Part shown: positions 27,746 through 34,411 of the stretch, piece by piece
Layout of the letters: each line of letters starts with the position of its first letter
How positions within the stretch are numbered: the first letter of the stretch is position 1
NCBI GenBank assembly: GCA_002840715.1
Contig: PHBW01000010.1
Coordinates: 1 to 64,000, forward strand
Direction: 5' to 3'
Source of the DNA: Chloroflexi bacterium HGW-Chloroflexi-4
GTDB lineage: Bacteria > Chloroflexota > Anaerolineae > Anaerolineales > Anaerolineaceae
DNA: 64,000 bases
Notes under the pieces: generated by a model
Databases searched by the model: none
Seen by the model: the letters and a program-made list of their open reading frames with translations, nothing else
Told to the model about the DNA's origin: nothing
Made by a program: the position numbers and the translations under genes

Positions 27746-28093
27746 ATGACTTTACTTAAATCAGAATCAAAGCGAAACAACCGAAAAAACAATGCCTGGT
27801 GGATTAACGATTGGACTTCGAACTTAATGAATAAGAACAGTATGAAGCAAAGTTTTTTGTCTCATGAAAAATCATCGAATATTATATTAAATTCCAATTC
27901 TGATTCGATAGCCATGATTAAAACAAAAAACTTTCTAAGTGAATCACTAAATCCATCTAAGGATTTAGAAGGAACAATAATATTTGGAACAACATCTTCA
28001 GAAATTGACCCAAACTTGCAAGAAATTTTACTTAATATCCACACACTCGGTTGGGTATACATAAAAGAAGGATGGAAAGATGAAAACAAATAA
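27746..28093 (+). CDS. Possible 115-aa leader protein of the adhesin-sortase unit
   Basis: This open frame is polar and Asn/Ser/Lys-rich, with no signal peptide or membrane helix. Its last part (NLQEILLNIHTLGWVYIKEG) looks protein-like. The end overlaps the start of the DUF3494 gene by 14 bases. No ribosome site precedes its ATG, which weakens the case. It could instead be a long untranslated leader between the promoter at 27569 and the gene at 28080. No family is recognised. Confidence 0.35.
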   Translation: MTLLKSESKRNNRKNNAWWINDWTSNLMNKNSMKQSFLSHEKSSNIILNSNSDSIAMIKTKNFLSESLNPSKDLEGTIIFGTTSSEIDPNLQEILLNIHTLGWVYIKEGWKDENK

Positions 28094-29021
28094 GGTTTTA
28101 ACCATATCAATCATACTGATTTTGCTGGTAGCGGCTGCTGGTATTTCTTACACCGGTGTAATTGCCCGACCATACAGCGGCGCCACTGCTCCCGGCTTAG
28201 GCGCTGCAGATGGCTTTTCGGCTTTGGCTGCATTATCTGCTACTAGTGCAAACACTACAACTTTGGCGGGGAATTTAGGCCTTTCACCTGGTGTCGAATC
28301 CAGCCGAACTGGTCCGTGGAATGTTGGCGGAACTGAATATTTTGGCCCGTCTACTCTTGCTGGTAATGCGCAAACAGATGCATTGGGAGCCTATACCAAC
28401 CTCGCCAACCAGGGATCTGATGGTGCTTGGAGTGGTACGACCAACCCCAACCCAGGTGTTTGGTCATCTGGGTCTAGTGAGACATTTACTGGAACACTGA
28501 CCCTCACCGGCGGTTATGATGATGTTTGGGTTTTTCAAATTCCTGCCTCATTAACTTTTTCTGGATCTGTCGTGATGGAGGGAGACGCTCAAGCATGTCA
28601 CGTGTTCTGGCAAGTGGGAGAAGACACTACCATAGCCTCAGGCTCAACATTTGTTGGAACCCTGATCTCAGAAAATAATATTGTCCTCGTATCTGGTGCT
28701 AATGTTAGCGGTCGAGTAATCTCACTCGTTGGAGCATTAACCACGGATAACAACACCATCAGCATGCCGCCATGTAATTCCGCGCAAGCTGGACCTCCTG
28801 ACAATCCACAACCCGAAAGCGGATCAACCGAAGCATTTGTTGGCACACAAACAGCCCTCACAGCAACTGCACAGTCAAGCAGAGCTGGTGTGCCAAGTAC
28901 AGGTGGCGCTCCCCTTCAAGGTGATGGAACTATATGGTTTGTTCTTGGATTTAGTATCTTAATAGTGGCGATTCTCTTTTACCTCACCAGAAAAAACCTA
29001 CGCAACAATGGTTCAAAATGA
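28080..29021 (+). CDS. DUF3494 (ice-binding-like) surface protein with sortase signal
   Basis: This 313-aa protein has an N-terminal signal/anchor helix (about residues 6-25), then a DUF3494 domain (about 38-235). Recognisable parts are LGAADGFSALA, NLGLSPG, DVWVFQIPASLTF and HVFWQVG, the last typical of the family. A Gln/Ser/Thr-rich linker leads to VPSTGG, a hydrophobic helix and the basic tail RKNLRNNGSK, which together form a cell-wall sorting signal. Family members bind ice or act as adhesins and are stabilised by a long helix on a beta-solenoid. The sortase gene overlaps its end by 14 bases, so it is the probable dedicated substrate. Confidence 0.85.
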   Translation: MKTNKVLTISIILILLVAAAGISYTGVIARPYSGATAPGLGAADGFSALAALSATSANTTTLAGNLGLSPGVESSRTGPWNVGGTEYFGPSTLAGNAQTDALGAYTNLANQGSDGAWSGTTNPNPGVWSSGSSETFTGTLTLTGGYDDVWVFQIPASLTFSGSVVMEGDAQACHVFWQVGEDTTIASGSTFVGTLISENNIVLVSGANVSGRVISLVGALTTDNNTISMPPCNSAQAGPPDNPQPESGSTEAFVGTQTALTATAQSSRAGVPSTGGAPLQGDGTIWFVLGFSILIVAILFYLTRKNLRNNGSK

Positions 29022-29850
29022 TAGAAGTATCTCGAGGTTGAAAAGTAGACTCTACTATTTTAGAAGACAATTTTTACTTGCGATTTTGCTGCTTTCAATA
29101 ACGATGGTCGTAAGCTGCGCTCAAAATGAGACGTGGAAGGAGGAAATATTACTTTCTGCGTCTCATGTGAATCAAAAATCCGTTGTTGAAAACTCCAACA
29201 TTCCAATCAGTCATCCGGTGCGAGAGTTAAGAACATCAAAAAGTAATAGTCCTAGTGAAATAGAATCTCTGAGGACAACCAAAACACCAATACCCTCGAT
29301 CCTTGGAACGGCGTATGATGCCTCGCTGGATCTTCATGCAGGTCCAATACCATTACCAATAAAAATCATAATTCCCATACTTGATGTAGACGCCCCAATT
29401 CTTGGAGTTGGCCTCACTGAAGACAATAATATGGATGCTCCAAAAGGTCTTTATGGAGATCCGAATTGGTCATCCACTTTTTGGTACCGAGGAAGCGCAG
29501 TCCCTGGAGACATTGGCACTGTAACCATGGCTGGACATGTCAATGGTCCCGGGGGCGAACCCGAAACATTTGCACGCATCAGAAAACTTAAACCAGGCGA
29601 CTTAATAATTATTAAAGTAGAGAATACGGAAACCGCTTTTTATTATGTAGTAGATGAAGTAAAAAAATACTCATTACTTGAATTAATAGAACCAGAAATT
29701 TCGACACGAATCTTTGGGGGCAGTATTGGAACCGAAGGAAACAGATTAACAGATGGGTTATCTCACCTTACGCTAATCACTTGTACAGGAAATTATGCAG
29801 ATGGTGAATTTGATCACCGTATTGTAGTCTTCTCCACTTTACGTGACTAA
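29008..29850 (+). CDS. Sortase (LPXTG-type transpeptidase), possible lipoprotein
   Basis: This 280-aa protein has an N-terminal hydrophobic helix (about residues 23-37) ending in VVSC, which fits a lipobox. A linker leads to a sortase domain (about 105-280). The catalytic His is in TMAGHVNG, the catalytic Cys in LTLITCTG, and the Arg in DHRIVVFS, in the correct order. It should attach the preceding VPSTG-bearing protein to the cell surface. The start overlaps the substrate gene by 14 bases, consistent with translational coupling. Lipid anchoring is inferred from the lipobox alone. A plain signal anchor is the alternative. Confidence 0.87.
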   Translation: MVQNDRSISRLKSRLYYFRRQFLLAILLLSITMVVSCAQNETWKEEILLSASHVNQKSVVENSNIPISHPVRELRTSKSNSPSEIESLRTTKTPIPSILGTAYDASLDLHAGPIPLPIKIIIPILDVDAPILGVGLTEDNNMDAPKGLYGDPNWSSTFWYRGSAVPGDIGTVTMAGHVNGPGGEPETFARIRKLKPGDLIIIKVENTETAFYYVVDEVKKYSLLELIEPEISTRIFGGSIGTEGNRLTDGLSHLTLITCTGNYADGEFDHRIVVFSTLRD

Positions 29851-29953
29851 ACCTGCTAATCATCAACATCCTGGATAACAAAAGCGTTTTGTATTCGATA
29901 AAAGATCAATAAAAATCGAAATGGTTTTTATAGAGATTTAATAGATTGTATTA

Positions 29954-29983
29954 GGGACCAAGGTATGTTCTACCCTGTAGGAT
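29954..29983 (+). promoter_or_regulatory. GGGAC-N19-TAGGAT promoter candidate for dps
   Basis: GGGAC (29954-29958), 19 bases, TAGGAT (29978-29983), about 40 bases before the Dps start. The predicted leader is roughly 33 bases with a strong AGGAGG site. Confidence 0.6.
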
Positions 29984-30022
29984 TGTATTGTAGCAATAAA
30001 CTTTTAACATTCAGGAGGCTAC

Positions 30023-30550
30023 ATGGGACTAATCCAAAACAATGGCCACGATCCAAAGTTACCAATTGTCATCCAGCCCAATATCGGCTTGGAAAATGAT
30101 GTAAGGCTGCCGATCATCAAGATACTCAATAGCATCCTTTCAAACGAGGCTGTTCTGTCATTGAAGACTCGAAATGCCCACTGGAACGTAAAAGGAACAA
30201 ATTTCTTTGAACTGCATTTTCTTTTCGATACTCAATATAAACAATTGAATGATATCTCTGATGAAATTGCAGAAAGAGTGCGAATGGTGGGTGGCAGTGC
30301 AATGGGAAGTTTTGCTGAGTTTTTAACTCACTCCCGCCTTGAAGAACACCCACCTGAAATTCCCAATACGCTTCAGTTATTGGCAGACCACGAAACCATT
30401 ATCCGTTATCTCCATGAAGACATCCGCAAATGCAACGATGAATATGAAGATGAAGGCTCCTCAGACCTGATGGTAAGTGTTATGCGTATGCATGAAAAAA
30501 TGGCCTGGATGCTTCGGTCGTATATTGAAACGGAACCAGTTGTTGGCTAA
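30023..30550 (+). CDS. dps: Dps-family ferritin-like DNA-protection protein
   Basis: This 175-aa protein has the Dps four-helix-bundle pattern. Ferroxidase ligands are visible in KTRNAHWNVKG (His) and HFLFDTQYKQLNDISDEIAER (His, Asp, Glu), which form the inter-subunit iron site. Members assemble into 12-mers that store iron and protect DNA from peroxide in starvation. The AGGAGG site precedes the ATG by 6 bases. It has its own stress-class promoter candidate and is followed closely by the ElaB-like gene (22-base gap), so they are probably co-expressed. Confidence 0.92.
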   Translation: MGLIQNNGHDPKLPIVIQPNIGLENDVRLPIIKILNSILSNEAVLSLKTRNAHWNVKGTNFFELHFLFDTQYKQLNDISDEIAERVRMVGGSAMGSFAEFLTHSRLEEHPPEIPNTLQLLADHETIIRYLHEDIRKCNDEYEDEGSSDLMVSVMRMHEKMAWMLRSYIETEPVVG

Positions 30551-30572
30551 TGCCAGAAAAGGAAAAAATAAG

Positions 30573-30914
30573 ATGAACGAACATCAATTTGAAACAAAAA
30601 TGGAAAAAGAAGGCGTCAAAGTCAAAAACAGTGTTGACACAATGGTTGGCGATGGCCTCTCTCAACTCAAAGCTGAGTATGATGAGTTTAGAGGTGTTGT
30701 CAAAGACAATGTAAGTGAAGCAGCCTCGACCGTCAGAAAAGAAGTAAATCATGGAATGAAACAATACAACAGCAAGGCTCAAGAATTTGCCGATAATCTC
30801 CCATTCGATCTCAACCATAGTGTTAGAAAATATCCCTGGGTTGTTGTTACTTTTGGTCTTGTATTTGGCTTGATCCTTGGGTTTTTACTTAAACCATCCC
30901 ATCAATCTCGTTAA
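30573..30914 (+). CDS. ElaB/YqjD/DUF883-like membrane protein
   Basis: The product is 113 aa from the ATG at 30573, with AAGGA before it. A longer frame starting inside dps has no support. The N-terminal two-thirds is charged and helical, with a coiled-coil pattern. A C-terminal helix (about residues 86-106, VVVTFGLVFGLILGFLL) anchors it in the membrane. This is the layout of ElaB/YqjD proteins, which tether inactive ribosomes to the membrane in stationary phase in E. coli. That function here is inference from architecture. Confidence 0.75.
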   Translation: MNEHQFETKMEKEGVKVKNSVDTMVGDGLSQLKAEYDEFRGVVKDNVSEAASTVRKEVNHGMKQYNSKAQEFADNLPFDLNHSVRKYPWVVVTFGLVFGLILGFLLKPSHQSR

Positions 30915-30984
30915 TCGTAGTAACCATTCTTATAAGGCAATAAATTTAGAAAAATAACATCGTAAAACTGAAAAGAGGATTTAC

Positions 30985-31488
30985 ATGACTGATTTTAGAG
31001 AAACAAGAACTTCACAACACGAAGAAGGGCGTACCCAAAGAATTGCCACATTTAAAGCAACTCAATTGATCTGGCTCTTTTTGGGAATTATTGAAGCAAT
31101 CATCGCATTACGCTTCATATTTAGGTTGGTTGGAGTGTACGCCGATAATAATTTTGCCAGCTTTATATATGGTCTTTCCAATTTCTTCGTTGCCCCATTT
31201 TTATCTTTAACTGGAGCGCCAGCTTCAGGCAATATGGTGTTTGAATTTTCATCCTTGCTGGCAATGGCCATCTATTTATTGATCGCCTGGGGCATAGAAC
31301 GTATCGTCTATGTGATATTCTATCGTCCAAAAGGACCCGTCAGCGTTAGACAAACGATCGTTGATAATCATTCTAACCAACCTGCCGCACCCAGTTTACA
31401 GCAAACGACCAGAACCCAAACACCAAACGGTACACAACAGACTTCTGTAACTGAAAATACGCACATATCGCCTCCCGGTTCAGTTTAA
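30985..31488 (+). CDS. YggT-like membrane protein
   Basis: This 167-aa protein has two main hydrophobic segments (about residues 28-50 and 80-108) separated by a loop with PFLSLTG, as in YggT proteins. A Gln/Thr/Pro-rich tail of about 45 residues, probably disordered, follows. YggT relatives are linked to osmotic stress and cell-envelope organisation. It follows the ElaB-like gene by 70 bases and precedes a terminator, so it likely ends the dps unit. Confidence 0.7.
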   Translation: MTDFRETRTSQHEEGRTQRIATFKATQLIWLFLGIIEAIIALRFIFRLVGVYADNNFASFIYGLSNFFVAPFLSLTGAPASGNMVFEFSSLLAMAIYLLIAWGIERIVYVIFYRPKGPVSVRQTIVDNHSNQPAAPSLQQTTRTQTPNGTQQTSVTENTHISPPGSV

Positions 31489-31501
31489 TGGTAGTGTGGC
31501 T

Positions 31502-31545
31502 AAACCACCGGCTGTATCGGTAGCGAAATAAAAACCGGTGGTTTT
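31502..31545 (+). terminator. Terminator after the YggT-like gene
   Basis: AAACCACCGG (31502-31511) pairs with CCGGTGGTTT (31535-31544), followed by TG and further T-rich sequence. Confidence 0.75.
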
Positions 31546-31607
31546 GTCTCTTATTTCAAAATTAAATTAGTAATTTTTTCTTACATAAGGGGCTCAAAGG
31601 AGTAACA

Positions 31608-31736
31608 ATGAAGCTACTAAATTTCTTGGTTTGGCTAACCACAGGCGCGTTTATCGGTTGGTTTGCCAGCAAAATGGTAAGCGCTGAAAATTTGAGAAAA
31701 CAGAAAGCAGCGCTCAAAGTGGACGACTCTGATTAA
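31608..31736 (+). CDS. 42-aa small membrane protein
   Basis: This short gene has a strong AAAGGAG site 7 bases before the ATG. The peptide has one hydrophobic helix with small residues (TTGAFIGWFASKM), much like the first helix of GlsB/YeaQ proteins, then a charged tail KVDDSD. It belongs to the run of small stress-type membrane proteins in this island. Function unknown. Confidence 0.65.
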   Translation: MKLLNFLVWLTTGAFIGWFASKMVSAENLRKQKAALKVDDSD

Positions 31737-31791
31737 CTGGCTTGTTCATTCAAGCCATAATGATTTAAAAAAATGTTGAATGGAGTTTTAA

Positions 31792-31980
31792 ATGGGACAA
31801 AAAGGTAACAGTAAAAGAAAACCAAGTCAAAATAAAACAAAGATAAAGGGTCACAATGAACCTTCCGGGGCTGTTTCAACAGTAATGCGTGATGCAAAAA
31901 ATCAACCGACCCTGATCCGTGATACAGACAAAGTACCAACGACCAATAATTCAGAACCCAAAAAAGGGTCCAGAAAATAA
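31792..31980 (+). CDS. 62-aa basic hydrophilic protein
   Basis: The peptide is rich in Lys, Ser, Asn and Gln, has no hydrophobic segment, and begins MGQKGNSKRKPSQNK. GGAG lies 6 bases before the ATG and a terminator follows. Its composition fits a disordered stress or nucleic-acid-associated protein, but no family is recognised. Confidence 0.5.
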   Translation: MGQKGNSKRKPSQNKTKIKGHNEPSGAVSTVMRDAKNQPTLIRDTDKVPTTNNSEPKKGSRK

Positions 31981-31992
31981 AGGTTGATAAAT

Positions 31993-32019
31993 CCCAGACA
32001 GTAAAATGCCTGGGGTTTT
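31993..32019 (+). terminator. Small terminator
   Basis: CCCAGACA pairs with TGCCTGGG (one mismatch) around a GTAAAA loop, followed by GTTTTA. Confidence 0.6.
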
Positions 32020-32046
32020 AAATTCAGAAGAGTAAAGGAGATTACC

Positions 32047-32322
32047 ATGGGATTACTATCCTGGATCGTTGTTGGGTTGATCGCTGGTTGGTTGGCTGGA
32101 CTGCTCATGCGTGGTAGCGGCTTTGGTTTACTTGGCAACATCATTGTTGGAGTGGTCGGGGGCTTGCTCGGTGGTTGGATCGCCTCTTCATTGTTCAATA
32201 TTGGACCAGGTATGAATGGGATAAATTTTGGATCAATATTGATCGCCTTCCTGGGCGCAATCGTCCTCATACTCATCTTTAGATTGTTGGGATTTGGGCG
32301 AAGACGAGGACAAATTCATTAA
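32047..32322 (+). CDS. GlsB/YeaQ/YmgE-family membrane protein
   Basis: This 91-aa protein has three hydrophobic helices rich in glycine (GLIAGWLAGLLMRGSGFGLLGN is the family hallmark), the so-called transglycosylase-associated family. Members are induced in general stress responses. The name is historical and no enzyme activity is established. AAAGGAG precedes the ATG. A second, more divergent member lies at 39574. Confidence 0.88.
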   Translation: MGLLSWIVVGLIAGWLAGLLMRGSGFGLLGNIIVGVVGGLLGGWIASSLFNIGPGMNGINFGSILIAFLGAIVLILIFRLLGFGRRRGQIH

Positions 32323-32387
32323 TTGCTATTACCCGCTTAGGATAGATGTTGAAATGAATTCAACCAACATTGTTCTTAGCGTAAGAA

Positions 32388-32435
32388 GGAAATCCACGGA
32401 AACATATAAAAAAATTCCGAGGATTTCCGTTTAAA
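32388..32435 (+). terminator. Terminator after glsB-like gene
   Basis: GGAAATCC-CGGAA (32388-32400) pairs with TTCCG-GGATTTCC (32415-32428) with small bulges, then GTTTAAAT. Confidence 0.65.
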
Positions 32436-32527
32436 TCAGTCTTGAAAATCAAACAGAAAAACAATTCGTCTAATCGACAAGTGGAATAAATATTAAGAAA
32501 ACACAAAAGTTAGTTAGAACTTAATTT

Positions 32528-33496
32528 ATGAAGGAATGGAGGAAAATTTTGGATAGACCACTTAAAAACAAACGTTATATACATGCAAAGCTATTATTCA
32601 ATCCAAGTGCGGGAGCCGCAAGAACTCACCCAATCGAAATTGTGGATATTATCCATGAGCTTCAAGCGCAACGAATCATTCCTGAACCCTTTCTCGTGGA
32701 AAAGGGCTGTGACCTTGAAGGGACAGTAAAGCAAGCCTTCGAAAAAGGGTTTCGACTGTTTATTGTCTGCGGAGGCGACGGTACCATTTCAGCTGTGGCG
32801 AGAATCCTTGCTGGCACCAATGCCACTTTGGGGGTTATTCCAATTGGCACACAAAATAATGTGCCATTAAGTTTTGGCATACCAGATGATATCCCTTCAG
32901 CCATTGCCCTCTTACGGACGGGTAAGCGCGTTAAGATTGATCTTGGACAAGCAACATGTGAGAATACTGTATTAACATTCTTAGAGGGCATCTCGATCGG
33001 CTTAGTAGCAGATTTATTTCCAACAGTGGATGATATCCAACATGGTGACTTATCCAAGATCGGTGAAGCATTTAAAACATTAACATCCTCACCACCTGCG
33101 GAGATAAGTCTATTATTGGATCAAAAGAAAAGAATGCAAGATTTGGGGCATGTTGTGCTGATCACAAATATGCCATTTATTGGGTTTCACTATCAAGTTT
33201 GCCCCGCGAAATCTTTTCGGGATGGATTTTTGAATGTAATCCATATGGCTGACTTGACCAAGATGGAACTTCTAAAATATATTTTTCTTGGAATTGGAAT
33301 GGATAGACCGGAAGATCCGCGTATTCAACATATTAGAGTACGCAAGGTCATAATTGATACCCATCCAACCATGACAGTAATGGCAGACGGAATTGTTCTT
33401 GGTACCGGCAAGGTAACCATAGAAGTTCTACACCATGCACTGTCAGTGATTGTAAATCCCACCGTGTTGCTTCCTGTTAAACCAATGAATCAATAA
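32528..33496 (+). CDS. Diacylglycerol/lipid kinase family protein
   Basis: This 322-aa protein is a DagK/YegS-type lipid kinase. An N-terminal nucleotide-binding domain has FNPSAG near residue 24 and the diagnostic CGGDGTISAVA near residue 81. It has GTQNN where most members have GTxND. A C-terminal beta-rich lipid-binding domain follows, with a DG motif at ADGIVLG near residue 295. It would phosphorylate diacylglycerol or a similar lipid. The PAP2 phosphatase gene starts 10 bases after its stop, so kinase and opposing phosphatase are probably co-expressed. Confidence 0.87.
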   Translation: MKEWRKILDRPLKNKRYIHAKLLFNPSAGAARTHPIEIVDIIHELQAQRIIPEPFLVEKGCDLEGTVKQAFEKGFRLFIVCGGDGTISAVARILAGTNATLGVIPIGTQNNVPLSFGIPDDIPSAIALLRTGKRVKIDLGQATCENTVLTFLEGISIGLVADLFPTVDDIQHGDLSKIGEAFKTLTSSPPAEISLLLDQKKRMQDLGHVVLITNMPFIGFHYQVCPAKSFRDGFLNVIHMADLTKMELLKYIFLGIGMDRPEDPRIQHIRVRKVIIDTHPTMTVMADGIVLGTGKVTIEVLHHALSVIVNPTVLLPVKPMNQ

Positions 33497-33506
33497 ACCT
33501 ATTGCT

Positions 33507-34274
33507 ATGCGCAACATTAATAATCAAAGTTATATCAAGATTAAAAGCAAATTAGGCGTTTGGATAAAAAACCATAAGGCTATTATTCGCCTCGGGTTGA
33601 TAACGCTAAGCCTGATGCTCATTCTACTTTTGATACCAGATCGCATTCGAGTATATTTTTGGCAAGGCTTGATAAAGCAGAAAATTCTGGCCATCATGCT
33701 CATATGTTTTTCTGCTTTATCAATCTCATTAATCGTATCAGCCGGCCAACGCCTGGATTCTTGGTTCTTTCTCCTACTGAATATTCGCGGACATAGACCC
33801 CCATGGTTGGATAAATTGATGGTGGGTTTTACCAATTTGGGGCATGCATTTGCCACTCTTGGTTTTGCACTCCTTTTGTTGTTAACAGGAAAACAGATTT
33901 TTGCTTACAAACTTATATTGGGGAGCTTAACCTTATGGCTTTTAGTTGAATTGCTGAAATTGATCGTATATCGCTCACGTCCGTTTGTTCGTCTTACTCA
34001 AACACGGATAGTCGGTGGCAAAGCAATCGGCAGATCTTTCCCCAGTGGACATACAAGCCAGGTGTTTTTTACGGCTGTAATATTTATACAAGGTTTCCAC
34101 ATGCCGTTATTTGCCGCACTTGGACTATATGCGATTGCTTTTCTCGTCGGAATAACACGCATTTATGTTGGAGCTCACTATCCACGAGATATCATGGCTG
34201 GTGCAATTCTTGGTAGTGCATGGGGGATATTTTGGGGACTGGTAGACCATTTCTTTTCCATCAGCCTTATATGA
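33507..34274 (+). CDS. PAP2-family membrane phosphatase
   Basis: This 255-aa protein has about six membrane helices and all three PAP2 motifs: KLIVYRSRP (about residue 151), SFPSGHTS (about 178) and RIYVGAHYPRD (about 217), where the histidines and arginines form the active site. Members dephosphorylate phosphatidate, undecaprenyl pyrophosphate or related lipids. Its placement directly behind the lipid kinase suggests a phosphatidate/diacylglycerol cycle, but undecaprenyl pyrophosphate is an equally possible substrate. Confidence 0.88.
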   Translation: MRNINNQSYIKIKSKLGVWIKNHKAIIRLGLITLSLMLILLLIPDRIRVYFWQGLIKQKILAIMLICFSALSISLIVSAGQRLDSWFFLLLNIRGHRPPWLDKLMVGFTNLGHAFATLGFALLLLLTGKQIFAYKLILGSLTLWLLVELLKLIVYRSRPFVRLTQTRIVGGKAIGRSFPSGHTSQVFFTAVIFIQGFHMPLFAALGLYAIAFLVGITRIYVGAHYPRDIMAGAILGSAWGIFWGLVDHFFSISLI

Positions 34275-34336
34275 GCGATTAATTTTGTAAAGAATTTTCA
34301 TCCGAAACCTGTTTAGTATTTATTCAGATTGTTTTT

Positions 34337-34366
34337 GGGACATAAATAGCCTTCTTCTCTTATGAT
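34337..34366 (+). promoter_or_regulatory. GGGAC-N19-TATGAT promoter candidate for the c-di-GMP operon
   Basis: GGGAC (34337-34341), 19 bases, TATGAT (34361-34366), about 45 bases before the hybrid kinase. The 50 bases from 34320 match those from 39186 at 38 positions with no gap. Confidence 0.65.
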
Positions 34367-34411
34367 TTTAATGGTTCATAAGAGTTTTATCTGTTTTTCA
34401 AGAGGTGTTAA

